Assembly: GCA_018647405.1 (NCBI GenBank)
Contig: JABGTD010000044.1
Coordinates: forward strand, 1-46,036
From: Nitrososphaerota archaeon
GTDB lineage: Archaea > Thermoproteota > Nitrososphaeria > Nitrososphaerales > Nitrosopumilaceae
Direction: 5' to 3'
Length of the DNA stretch: 46,036 nucleotides
Position 1 is the first letter of the stretch. Each line of letters begins with the position of its first letter. The notes under the pieces are model-generated. The model had not been told where the DNA came from and searched no databases. It saw only the letters and a list, made by a program, of their open reading frames with translations. The position numbers were made by a program, and so were the translations under genes. Positions 34,495 through 42,382 of the stretch are shown here, piece by piece.

Positions 34495-35580
34495 TTATTT
34501 TTCTTGATCTTTGAAATATGGAATTACTTTATTTGCAAATTGATCAATAGAACCAAAGTAATTTGAGCCCCAGAATCTTATAACAAAATGATTTACACCT
34601 GCTTGAAGGAATTTCTCAAATACTTCAATCACATCGTCTGGTGTACCCACTCCTACTGAAGATCTTGCAATTTTATCTGGAATTGTTGTTGCAGCTTCTC
34701 TCATCTTTACAATCCAATCTTGGTTTGACATTGAATATTCTGTAAAGTATTTTTTGAAATCAAACCCTTCCACATCTTTTAATCCGTGAACTCTGAGAAC
34801 TTCTGGTTTAAACAAGCTAACTTTGATTGCTTCTTTCATTTTTGCCCATGATGTCTCTGCATCATCTGAGAAATACACATCAATATCCAATGCCATTTGG
34901 AAATCTTGTTTATCTTCTTCAGTTCTTTCATTTTCATTCATTGAATTAACAATTTGATCTTTATGATCTTCAAATAATTCTGGTGTATATCCAATTGGTA
35001 ACCATCCGTCTCCATATTTACCTGTCATTTTTAGTGTACGTGGTCCACCAGATGCCATGTAAATTGGAACATGTGGTTGTCGTACTGATTTTGCTTGTAG
35101 GCATGCTTCTGTTAATTGATAATATTTTCCTTCCCAAGTTTTTCTATTGTCTGGGTCTGAATCGTATAATTGCTTGATAACTTGTAGTTGCTCTTCAAAT
35201 TTTGATACTGGTTTATCAAATGGAATGTTAAATTCTTTAAGATTTTGTGCTTCTCCTGCACCAATTCCTAAGGTTCCTCTTCCTTTTGATAGTCTGTCTA
35301 ATGTAATTGATGCTAGGGCAATGTTTGATGGATGTCTTCGTAGTGCATCTGTGACGCAAGTTCCTAGTTCTACATTATTTGTCACTGCTGCAATTCCTGC
35401 AAGCATAACCCATGGGTCATTGACAATTGCATTACTCCATTGTGGAACATTTGAGTGGTCCATGTACCAAATTGAATGATACCCTGTTTTGTCTGCTAAA
35501 CTACATGCTGTTAAAATTTGATCTTCAGTTAATCCTAGTCTTGCTACGTTTAATCCATTTTGAATTCCGAATTTGAGCAT
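34495..35580 (-). CDS. LLM-class (luciferase-like) F420-dependent oxidoreductase
   Basis: A 361-residue TIM-barrel protein of the luciferase-like monooxygenase class. It starts MLKFGIQNGLNVARLGLTED, has SIWYMDHSNVPQWSNAI, ELGTCVTDALRRHPSNIALA, the GRGTLGIGAGEAQN loop and VPIYMASGGPRTLKMTGKYG, which binds the deazaflavin or flavin phosphate. It resembles F420-dependent methylene-tetrahydromethanopterin reductases and glucose-6-phosphate dehydrogenases; the substrate is not evident. ATG 35580 is preferred over an upstream TTG at 35592. A TATA-like tttatta (35611-35617) lies upstream. Confidence 0.88.
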   Translation of the reverse strand: MLKFGIQNGLNVARLGLTEDQILTACSLADKTGYHSIWYMDHSNVPQWSNAIVNDPWVMLAGIAAVTNNVELGTCVTDALRRHPSNIALASITLDRLSKGRGTLGIGAGEAQNLKEFNIPFDKPVSKFEEQLQVIKQLYDSDPDNRKTWEGKYYQLTEACLQAKSVRQPHVPIYMASGGPRTLKMTGKYGDGWLPIGYTPELFEDHKDQIVNSMNENERTEEDKQDFQMALDIDVYFSDDAETSWAKMKEAIKVSLFKPEVLRVHGLKDVEGFDFKKYFTEYSMSNQDWIVKMREAATTIPDKIARSSVGVGTPDDVIEVFEKFLQAGVNHFVIRFWGSNYFGSIDQFANKVIPYFKDQEK

Positions 35581-35642
35581 TTTACCTGACAATACTCGAT
35601 ACTGGGTGTTAATAAAGCATGGCGGCTTATGTTGCCACTATT

Positions 35643-35665
35643 AAATAAAAATATAAAAAAGAAAT
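35643..35665 (-). terminator. T-rich terminator after the iron-type dehydrogenase
   Basis: The plus strand is almost all A between the dehydrogenase stop (35672) and the next promoter, giving a T-rich transcript end on the minus strand just after the stop. Confidence 0.5.
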
Positions 35666-35671
35666 AATGTT

Positions 35672-36616
35672 TTAGAGATTTCCAGCTTTAATATCGTTAA
35701 GACATTTCACGACATCTTCTTTTGAAATTGGAATTGGATTTGGATCTAAATGACCTTTATCTGTCATTACTACATCTGCTGCTTGATCAACATCTGCTTT
35801 TAGTTCTAATTTATCAAATCCCATCTTCTCGATAATTTCTTTGAATCTGTCATAAAATATCGACTTGTTATGTTTGTGGGCAACTGTGGTACATGATGAC
35901 AATGAGTAGCCATGTGGTACACCTTCATTTGAAAAGACATATGATAATGCATGTCCTAATGTTGTTGAACAGTTTCCGAAACCCATTCCTGATAACATGG
36001 ATCCGTATGGATAATTCTCTGGTTTATCATTCATGATTGCATCATACAATACATCAAATGCTTGTTTACACAATGTTTTGGTAAGATCATTTCCAAGTTT
36101 ACTATCATACCCTTCCGTTGCTTGTGCACATGCATCACATACTGAACTTTTGATAACTTGCTCTGGTGTTCCGTTCATAAAGTATGAATCAATCACTGCT
36201 CTGTCTGCAAGGAATCTATCCTCTCGTAGCAGTTTCTTTTTTCCATCAAATTTTAGAACACAATATGTTGTCATTTCTGCTCCTGTTCCAAATGTTGTAG
36301 GAATTAGAATTTTTTCTACATTCATTTCTGAAGCAGCATACTTTACGACATCCATTGAACTTCCTCCTCCTAATCCAATCATTGCACTAATGTTTTTTGA
36401 TTTATATTCATCAATTACTTGTTTTACCATTTCAATTGATGGTTCTGGTTGAACTTTGTCGTACAAGATATAATCTTGTATGCCCATTTTTCCTAACCAT
36501 TTGTCAGATAATTCTGGAGGTACTGTTGTTACCACTAAAGCATTTTTTGGATATTCAGCTTGTGATAATGCATCTTCCCCAAATTGAATTACTTTTGGAA
36601 GTCTTACTGTATCCAT
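35672..36616 (-). CDS. Iron-type (group III) alcohol dehydrogenase, possible semialdehyde reductase
   Basis: A 314-residue dehydroquinate-synthase-fold dehydrogenase, shorter than typical (about 380). NAD(P) binding: GLGGGSSMDVVKYAA (about 81-95) and ILIPTTFGTGAEMTTY. Metal ligands align as Asp161 in CDACAQATEGY, His222 in TTLGHALSY and His235 in GVPHGYS; the position that is usually the second ligand, four residues after the Asp, is Gln165 instead of His. Enzymes of this fold reduce aldehydes with NAD(P)H. An iron-type enzyme serves as malonic semialdehyde reductase in the CO2 cycle of Nitrosopumilus, and this gene is a candidate. Own TATA box (about 36640-36650) divergent from glycerate kinase. 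Confidence 0.85.
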   Translation of the reverse strand: MDTVRLPKVIQFGEDALSQAEYPKNALVVTTVPPELSDKWLGKMGIQDYILYDKVQPEPSIEMVKQVIDEYKSKNISAMIGLGGGSSMDVVKYAASEMNVEKILIPTTFGTGAEMTTYCVLKFDGKKKLLREDRFLADRAVIDSYFMNGTPEQVIKSSVCDACAQATEGYDSKLGNDLTKTLCKQAFDVLYDAIMNDKPENYPYGSMLSGMGFGNCSTTLGHALSYVFSNEGVPHGYSLSSCTTVAHKHNKSIFYDRFKEIIEKMGFDKLELKADVDQAADVVMTDKGHLDPNPIPISKEDVVKCLNDIKAGNL

Positions 36617-36694
36617 ATTTGAACTAAAATACTATTCTTACTTATACCTTACAATATCAAAAACTTAAGTCATTTTCATTTTAATCATATTTAG

Positions 36695-37981
36695 TTGATC
36701 AAAAATCCTTCAAAACTACCTCTCACTCGTAATTCTCGTGACATTCTAAAAATATTGAATGAGGGTCTTGAGTCATCATTCCTCTATGAACAAGAATTTA
36801 AAAAATATCTTTTGAAAAATAAAATCCACTTACCTAAATCTCAGATAGATCTAAAAAAATATGATCGTGTATTTTTAGTTGCAATTGGAAAATCTGCAGG
36901 TAAAATGTCTGAGTATGTTTCTAAAAAAATAAATTTCCAAAATGGAATCGTTATAGTTCCTGCTGGTGTTGAACCAAGATTGAAAAAATCCATTTTTAAA
37001 ATATTTCATGGCGGCCATCCTCTTCCAAATCACAATAGTTACAATGCTGGTAAAAAACTGGTCTCATTTTTGAATGAAACTACCAAAAATGATTTTGTAG
37101 TATTTTTGATGTCTGGTGGAGGATCTGCATTATCTGTTAATCCTGATTCCATCTCTCTCAAAGACATGATAGTTGTAAATGATAAGTTATTTAGATCAGG
37201 TGCAAACATTATGGAAATTGCATGTATTCGTAAGCATTTATCACTAATCAAAGGTGGCCGTTTAATTCAAAATATGGACTGCACTGGAATTTCATTTCTT
37301 GTTTCAGATGTAATTGGTGATGATCTTGGTTCAATTTCTTCTGGAATGACTTATTGTGATAAATCAACTTTTGGCGATGCATTGAGAATTGTAAAAAAAT
37401 TCTCTCTTGAACAGAAATTTCCAAAATCTGCTTTGTCTGTTTTAAAATCTGGGTTAAATGGAGAACGTCCAGAAACTCCAAAAAAACCTAAAATTAAAAA
37501 TATTATACTTTTAAACAATTCTGCATGTCTTTTTAAAATGAAAATTAAATCTAAAAAATTAGGTTACAATACGAGTGTAAATAACAAAATTGTTGATGAT
37601 GTTAATTATGTTGCAAACGTACTTGGAAACATGATCCTTAGGTCAAAAAATAATTGTCTAGTTTTTGGTGGGGAACCAACTGTTAATGTAACTGGAAATG
37701 GAAAGGGCGGACGCAATCAAGAACTTGTATTACGTTTGTATGAAAAATTAAAGCATAACAAATACAATTTTACAATTGCATCAATTGGGACTGATGGCAT
37801 TGATGGAAATACAAACTTTGCTGGAGCTCTATTTTCCACTGAGTATGAATGTGATGGCAACCCATATCTAAAAAATAATGACTCATCCTCATTTTTTAAA
37901 AAGTATGGAGGATTGATCAAAACAGGGATTACTCAAAATAATGTAAATGATATTGGTGTAATTATCAGACATAGCCTTTAG
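36695..37981 (+). CDS. Glycerate 2-kinase (GckA/MOFRL type)
   Basis: A 428-residue glycerate kinase. The N-terminal domain has VFLVAIGKSAGKMSEYVSKK, the substrate region GGHPLPNHNSYNAGKKL and FVVFLMSGGGSALS; IRKHLSLIKGGRL and FLVSDVIGDDLGSISSG follow. The C-terminal MOFRL domain has LVFGGEPTVNVTGNGKGGRNQ and ASIGTDGIDGNTNFAGAL. It phosphorylates glycerate to 2-phosphoglycerate, feeding lower glycolysis or gluconeogenesis. TTG start, about 30 bases after an AT-rich box. The 3' end overlaps the convergent RNase H-like gene by 17 bases. Confidence 0.95.
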   Translation: MIKNPSKLPLTRNSRDILKILNEGLESSFLYEQEFKKYLLKNKIHLPKSQIDLKKYDRVFLVAIGKSAGKMSEYVSKKINFQNGIVIVPAGVEPRLKKSIFKIFHGGHPLPNHNSYNAGKKLVSFLNETTKNDFVVFLMSGGGSALSVNPDSISLKDMIVVNDKLFRSGANIMEIACIRKHLSLIKGGRLIQNMDCTGISFLVSDVIGDDLGSISSGMTYCDKSTFGDALRIVKKFSLEQKFPKSALSVLKSGLNGERPETPKKPKIKNIILLNNSACLFKMKIKSKKLGYNTSVNNKIVDDVNYVANVLGNMILRSKNNCLVFGGEPTVNVTGNGKGGRNQELVLRLYEKLKHNKYNFTIASIGTDGIDGNTNFAGALFSTEYECDGNPYLKNNDSSSFFKKYGGLIKTGITQNNVNDIGVIIRHSL

Positions 37982-38405
37982 AATCTCTCCCTGCAGTATC
38001 TTCTTTTGTAAAAAGATGTTTTGTTGCAATATTTTTATCAGATTTTATAAATTGATAATTCATCTTTAATTCCCTTAAATTTGTTAATTGATTTATGAAG
38101 TAGACTTTGTCATTAATTATTTTGTTATCACTCTTTTTTCCTTTATTCATAATTCCAAACATCATTTCGGAATCACACATTACATTAACTACGTCTTGAT
38201 TTTTGATAATGTTCACGCCTAATCCCCAGTAAATTCCTACATGAAGTGCAACAAATTTTGATTCTTCATAATTTGTTATGTTTAATTTTCCTCCAGACTG
38301 AGACGCTGGTGGATGCTCTCTAATTTGATCTGCAACATTATTTTCTGTTTTTATTGACCATGAATACTCTTTGATATTTCCATCAAAGAAAATTTCATGT
38401 TCCAT
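37965..38405 (-). CDS. Small protein with partial RNase H-like signature
   Basis: A 146-residue unrecognised protein. The order of strands and acidic residues resembles RNase HI: IFFDGNIKEYSWSI (Asp8), ESKFVALHVGIYWGLG (Glu48 at the head of a helix), DVVNVMCDSEMMFGIM (Asp78), and then FIKSDKNIATKHLF, which sits where RNase H has the N-x-A-D-x-L end. The fourth catalytic acid is missing (Thr/Lys there). A nuclease or an inactive nucleic-acid-binding relative is possible; confidence in the fold is modest. It overlaps the glycerate kinase end and is divergent from a small ORF at 38482. Confidence 0.6.
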   Translation of the reverse strand: MEHEIFFDGNIKEYSWSIKTENNVADQIREHPPASQSGGKLNITNYEESKFVALHVGIYWGLGVNIIKNQDVVNVMCDSEMMFGIMNKGKKSDNKIINDKVYFINQLTNLRELKMNYQFIKSDKNIATKHLFTKEDTAGRDSKGYV

Positions 38406-38481
38406 AAGTCAATCAAAAAGGTGTTTTTTGTCTATTTAATTTGTATTCTGGTCTTAATGATCCACATTGAAATTAATTTTC

Positions 38482-38688
38482 ATGATGAAGTCACATAATT
38501 TCTTCAGAAAAATGGTTGATGAATTAGTAGAATTTTCAGCACATGATCCTGAGTTAGCTGATGGAATAAAATGGCTAGACAGTCAGGCTCAAAAAAAGGG
38601 TATTACATTTTATGATATGGTTTTTGAAGTATTATACAGCCACGATGTTAATTCAAAAGCTCAAAACTGGTTGAAAACAAGAAATTAA
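38482..38688 (+). CDS. Small helical protein
   Basis: A 68-residue acidic helical protein, not recognised (KSHNFFRKMVDELVEFSAHD, then LADGIKWLDSQAQKKGITFY, then VLYSHDVNSKAQNWLKTRN). ATG 38482 or 38485 is preferred over TTG 38467. Its stop directly precedes the convergent citrate synthase stop. No cysteine, signal or known motif is visible. Confidence 0.65.
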   Translation: MMKSHNFFRKMVDELVEFSAHDPELADGIKWLDSQAQKKGITFYDMVFEVLYSHDVNSKAQNWLKTRN

Positions 38689-39852
38689 TTATTTTCGTTC
38701 TTCTATTGGTATGTAATTACATCCCTGTGGACCTTCATATTTTCCAACGTATGTTGCTTTAGGCCTGTATAGCATTGGTTTTGGTGCTGCTTCTGCAAAT
38801 TTTTCTTCAATGACATGTGCGGCCCATCCTGAAACTCTTGATATTGCAAAAATTGGTGTATTCAAATCCATTGGAATATTTAGCATATAGTAAACTGATG
38901 CACTGTAAAGATCAACATTTGGAAAAATATCTCTTTCTTTTCTATTTTTCATTATTTCTGCAGTGGTCTCTTCCACTTTTTTTGTAATATCGAACCATGG
39001 CAATCCTGTTTTTTCAGATAATTTTTTTGATAATTCCTTTAGAACCATTGAGCGTGGATCTACAGTTTTGTAAACTGCATGTCCCATCCCCATGATTCTA
39101 TCTCCATTTTCAATCTTTGATTTAACCCATTCTTCGGCGTTTCCTTCATCTTTAATGTCTAGTAGCATTTTCATAACTTCATAATTTGCTCCTCCGTGCA
39201 GTTCTCCACTTAATGCACCGACAGCTGCACTAACCGCTGAATACATATGTGCACGAGTCGATGCAACCTCTCTTGCAGCAAATGTTGACGCATTAAACGT
39301 ATGATCTGCATGTAAAATTAAACAGACGTCAAACACTCGTTCCATTTCTTTATCTGGTCTATTTCCTGTTAACATGTATAGGAAGTTTGAAGCATGACTT
39401 AATTCCGGATCTGGCTGAATTGGCTCTTTGTCATTTCTGACTCGTTCCCAACTTGAAATGATGGTTGGAACTTTGGCAATTAGATTGATTGCTCTTTGTT
39501 GACTAACTTCTTTTTCTGTTCCTTGTTCATCATAATATCCTGCCAACGCTGCAACAAATGCTTGTAACACATCCATTGGATGAGCGTTTTTTCTCCAGTT
39601 TCTCATATTTTTTTGCATTTGTTCAGGAATTTCTCTTGCTTTTTTTAGCTTTGATGTAAACTCTTCAAATTCTGTCTTATTTGGCAAATGATCATGTAAA
39701 AGTAAAAAGCAACATTCCTCAAAATTTGAATTTTTTGTTAAATCTAAAACATCAAATCCTCGATAAATGAGCTTACCCTTTTCTCCATCAATTAGAGAAA
39801 TTTTTGTATCTGCAATTGGAATATTTCGTAATCCGATATTTTTGGTCTCCAT
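38689..39852 (-). CDS. gltA: Citrate synthase
   Basis: A 387-residue archaeal/Gram-positive type II citrate synthase that condenses oxaloacetate and acetyl-CoA. Motifs: KGKLIYRGFDVLDLT near the start, HADHTFNASTFAAREVAST with the first active-site His, HGGANYEVMKM, GMGHAVYKTVDPRS with the second, DLYSASVYYMLNIP with the catalytic Asp, and ISRVSGWAAHVIEE. ATG 39852 is preferred over GTG 39861 because a TATA-like atttaaaag is centred about 28 bases before it. It works with sucCD in the partial citric acid cycle and provides 2-oxoglutarate for biosynthesis. Confidence 0.96.
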   Translation of the reverse strand: METKNIGLRNIPIADTKISLIDGEKGKLIYRGFDVLDLTKNSNFEECCFLLLHDHLPNKTEFEEFTSKLKKAREIPEQMQKNMRNWRKNAHPMDVLQAFVAALAGYYDEQGTEKEVSQQRAINLIAKVPTIISSWERVRNDKEPIQPDPELSHASNFLYMLTGNRPDKEMERVFDVCLILHADHTFNASTFAAREVASTRAHMYSAVSAAVGALSGELHGGANYEVMKMLLDIKDEGNAEEWVKSKIENGDRIMGMGHAVYKTVDPRSMVLKELSKKLSEKTGLPWFDITKKVEETTAEIMKNRKERDIFPNVDLYSASVYYMLNIPMDLNTPIFAISRVSGWAAHVIEEKFAEAAPKPMLYRPKATYVGKYEGPQGCNYIPIEERK

Positions 39853-39982
39853 ACCTTTCACATAATTTTTCGGCTTTTAAATTTTCAAGTGATTTGTGAT
39901 AAATCTCATAATTCTCAGTCAATACTTTTCGATGTAGTAAGTCTAAAGAATCAAAGCTTGAGCATAATAGATCATATTTCAT
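39788..39982 (-). CDS. Doubtful small ORF upstream of citrate synthase
   Basis: A 64-codon ORF beginning MKYDLLCSSFDSLDLLHRKV, with a helical charged middle (ENYEIYHKSLENLKAEKL), reads into the 5' end of citrate synthase by about 65 bases in another frame. The composition is protein-like, but the citrate synthase promoter lies inside it and no family is recognised. It could be a real short gene or chance. Confidence 0.3.
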   Translation of the reverse strand: MKYDLLCSSFDSLDLLHRKVLTENYEIYHKSLENLKAEKLCERYGDQKYRITKYSNCRYKNFSN

Positions 39983-39990
39983 TAATTTAC

Positions 39991-40182
39991 ATGTCTACCT
40001 TATCTGAACGTGAAATGAGACAGAGAATTGATGAAGAAATTCTTAATGCAACGCCTGAATTTTTAGAAGTAATTCAAAAATTTGATCAAGAAAATCAATT
40101 GAATTATTCTACAATTTATGAGATTTATTCTACAATCATTAATTCAGAAAAAACAATATCTCCAAAATCGAAACAAAAATAA
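39991..40182 (+). CDS. Small acidic protein upstream of the DHH gene
   Basis: A 63-residue protein from ATG 39991: STLSEREMRQRIDEEILNAT, then PEFLEVIQKFDQENQLN, ending in a basic lysine/serine tail (KTISPKSKQK). Predicted helical, possibly a coiled coil; not recognised. It lies 43 bases before the DHH phosphoesterase on the same strand and is probably in its operon. Confidence 0.6.
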   Translation: MSTLSEREMRQRIDEEILNATPEFLEVIQKFDQENQLNYSTIYEIYSTIINSEKTISPKSKQK

Positions 40183-40225
40183 TCATTTTTGGTTTAAATG
40201 TGGGTTCCTCTCATTTTCAACATTA

Positions 40226-41221
40226 ATGGTATCTAAAATCAAAAAATCAAAAATTGTATGTGTTTCACATAGAGAAGATGCCGATGGTATAAGCTCTGCT
40301 GCATTAATTAAACAAGCATTTGGAGGAGAAACAATTCTTGTGGATTACCCTGGAATGATGGATAGTATGGAGCCTCTGAGAACTGATCAAAAATTAAAAG
40401 AATTGTATATTTGTGATGTTGGATTAAATAAAAAAAATGAATCTGATTTTGTTGAACTCTTAACACAATTACGAAAAAGAAGTGTAAAAGTGGCATATCT
40501 TGATCATCATGATCTTGATAAGAAAATTATAAAACAATTAGAAAAAATCAAAGTTAAAGTTGTTCATGATACAAATGAATGTGCATCTGTCCAAGTATAC
40601 AATACATACAAAAATAAATTAAAAGATCATGCTGCATTCATTGCTGCATGTGCTGCAATAACTGATTATATGGAGGATAGACCGCTTGGTTCTAAATTAT
40701 TGCAAATATTTGATAGACAATTTGCTTTGATCAGTGCAACCGTAATGACATACAATATTGTTGGACATCAAAAAGAACCTGATTATTTATTATATTTGGT
40801 TGATGAACTTAGTGAATCAAAATATCCGCATGAAATTCCAAATTCTTATGAATTTGCACAATTACAAGTTGATAAACTTGCTCAAATATTTTCAAAAGTG
40901 AAAAAAAATATGAAAGTAAAAAAGAATTTGGGCTATATGGAAATTACTGATTCTGGTGCAAGCGGTGCTGTAAATTTTGTACTTGGTTTATCTGGAAAAG
41001 ATGTTGGTATTGCATACAAAGAACGTGTTGATTATGGAGTGTATGCTGTATCTGTTAGAGGTTCAAAACAATGTAAGATTCATCTTGGAAAGTTAGTTAA
41101 TAAAATAACTGCTGAAATTGGTGGGTCTGGCGGTGGTCATGACAAAGCATGTGGGGCATCAATTCCAAAAGCAAAAATATCAAAATTCATCAATGCGATA
41201 AATTCTGCATTGGAAAAATAA
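40226..41221 (+). CDS. DHH-DHHA1 phosphoesterase (RecJ-like)
   Basis: A 331-residue protein with the DHH catalytic domain and DHHA1. Motif I is VSHREDADGISSAA, motif II an ICDVGL-like strand, motif III YLDHHDLDKK (the DHH signature), and motif IV NECASVQVYN with the nearby Asp in ITDYMED. The C-terminal DHHA1 ends GGSGGGHDKACGASIPK, the nucleic-acid-binding GGGH. Archaeal relatives are RecJ-like single-strand or nanoRNA nucleases, some bound to GINS at the replication fork; which activity applies is not clear. ATG 40226 is used because sequence before it does not match the family. Hemerythrin follows one base after its stop. Confidence 0.9.
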   Translation: MVSKIKKSKIVCVSHREDADGISSAALIKQAFGGETILVDYPGMMDSMEPLRTDQKLKELYICDVGLNKKNESDFVELLTQLRKRSVKVAYLDHHDLDKKIIKQLEKIKVKVVHDTNECASVQVYNTYKNKLKDHAAFIAACAAITDYMEDRPLGSKLLQIFDRQFALISATVMTYNIVGHQKEPDYLLYLVDELSESKYPHEIPNSYEFAQLQVDKLAQIFSKVKKNMKVKKNLGYMEITDSGASGAVNFVLGLSGKDVGIAYKERVDYGVYAVSVRGSKQCKIHLGKLVNKITAEIGGSGGGHDKACGASIPKAKISKFINAINSALEK

Positions 41222-41222
41222 A

Positions 41223-41777
41223 TTGTCGACTGAATCATTACGTAAAGATCACAAATTAATAGAAAAAGTACTACAGGCATTATCTGCTACAATCAAACTC
41301 CTGAAAGATGGAAAACAAATTCCTGAACAAATCTTACTTCCAACACTTGATTTCACTCAAAATTTTACTGATGTTTGTCATCATGGTAAAGAGGAAGAAG
41401 CATTATTTCCTGCACTTGAAAAATCTGGGATGCCTACATCCATGGGTCCGATACATATGATGTTAATTGAACATAAAAAAACTAAAGAAATTGCGGAACA
41501 CATAGTTTTGGCATCAAAAAAATACCTTGAAAAGGGTGATTCTGATTATTTGATAAAAACTTTGGAACTTTACGTTCAACATGTGACTGAACATTTGTGG
41601 AAAGAAAATAATCGATTATTTATGATGGCTGATACTAGATTAAATTCAACCTCAAATGAAATAGATAAAAATCTTAATGATATCGAAGAAAAAAAACTCC
41701 AAGAATTAGGGAAAACTCGTTCACACTATGAATCTCTTGTAAATGAATTAGAAAAAAATGTCTCTGAAATTAATTAG
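41223..41777 (+). CDS. Hemerythrin HHE-domain protein
   Basis: A 184-residue four-helix hemerythrin-like protein. Candidate iron ligands: His in LRKDHKLIEKV, the CHHGKEEEALFPALE stretch (His and Glu), His in MLIEHKKTKEIAEH and the HVTEHLWKENNRLF helix. Such HHE domains bind a di-iron centre and oxygen or NO, or store or repair iron. The last 50 residues form a charged coiled coil (about 135-180). TTG start one base after the DHH stop, so it shares that operon. The end overlaps the convergent ridA gene by eight bases. Role in oxygen or NO sensing is plausible in an ammonia oxidiser but unproven. Confidence 0.87.
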   Translation: MSTESLRKDHKLIEKVLQALSATIKLLKDGKQIPEQILLPTLDFTQNFTDVCHHGKEEEALFPALEKSGMPTSMGPIHMMLIEHKKTKEIAEHIVLASKKYLEKGDSDYLIKTLELYVQHVTEHLWKENNRLFMMADTRLNSTSNEIDKNLNDIEEKKLQELGKTRSHYESLVNELEKNVSEIN

Positions 41778-42228
41778 AAAATTCCACAATCATATCAATT
41801 TCCACTGTTGAATTTAACGGGAGATTTGCCACTCCTACTGCAATCCTTGAATGCTTTGCCATATCTCCAAAAACTTCAACTAACAAATCTGATGCTGCGT
41901 TGATTACCTTTGGCTGTTCTGCAAAATCTGGACTTGAGTTAACAAATCCTGAAATTCTAACAAATTTTGTAATCTTGTCAAGTGAGCCGAGATTTATTTT
42001 TAATTGTGCTAGACCATTAATTATACAAATTTTTGCAGCTTCTCTTGCTGAATCTACAGATTGGTTTTCAGGTACCTTTCCTTCAAAAATTACTTTACCT
42101 TCTTTCATTGGAATCTGTCCTGAAACAAAAGCAAGATTTCCTGTGGTTACTACTGGAATGTAAGATCCTGCTGGACTAGGAGGCGTTGGAATGTCAATAC
42201 CTAATTCTTTCAGTTTTTCCTCAATCAT
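41770..42228 (-). CDS. RidA/YjgF-family protein
   Basis: A 152-residue RidA-family protein: YIPVVTTGNLAFVSGQIPM, then AAKICIINGLAQLKINLGSLD, KFVRISGFVNSSPDFAEQPK, INAASDLLVEVFGD and SRIAVGVANLPLNSTVEIDM. Canonical RidA deaminates reactive enamines with an Arg in a late (R-x-x-V-x-V-x-x-L-P) motif; here SRIAVGVANLP keeps that Arg. The longer N-terminus (KELGIDIPTPPSPAGSYIP) places it in the RidA-like subfamily rather than the archetype. It is divergent from cdvC across the 154-base region with the nested inverted repeat. Confidence 0.88.
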   Translation of the reverse strand: MIEEKLKELGIDIPTPPSPAGSYIPVVTTGNLAFVSGQIPMKEGKVIFEGKVPENQSVDSAREAAKICIINGLAQLKINLGSLDKITKFVRISGFVNSSPDFAEQPKVINAASDLLVEVFGDMAKHSRIAVGVANLPLNSTVEIDMIVEFSN

Positions 42229-42263
42229 GAACTATCATTGAATTTTGTATATTTAGTCCTATA

Positions 42264-42321
42264 CGGAATTATTTTAGGCGTCAACATTAATTTCAGTTGA
42301 ATTAATTTCACCAAAATTCCG
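42264..42321. promoter_or_regulatory. Nested inverted repeats between ridA and cdvC
   Basis: An outer pair, CGGAATT (42264-42270) and AATTCCG (42315-42321), encloses an inner pair, ATTAATT (42286-42292) and AATTAAT (42300-42306), around a seven-base spacer. The structure lies in the divergent promoter gap upstream of the cell-division gene and could be an operator or a cruciform. It is the only structure seen in this 154-base gap. Confidence 0.4.
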
Positions 42322-42382
42322 ATAGCAGTTTACTCTAGCTAATACCTAGTCAAATCCGGATTGAATTCATCAGTGATATAAT

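Noticed and set aside
39788-39851. Possible frameshifted N-terminus of citrate synthase
   Set aside because: Citrate synthase is complete from 39852 with normal motifs and its own TATA box; the overlapping ORF does not resemble it.
40118-40225. N-terminal extension of the DHH gene
   Set aside because: The 36 residues are Phe/Trp/Asn-rich, overlap the small upstream gene in another frame and precede the family's normal start.
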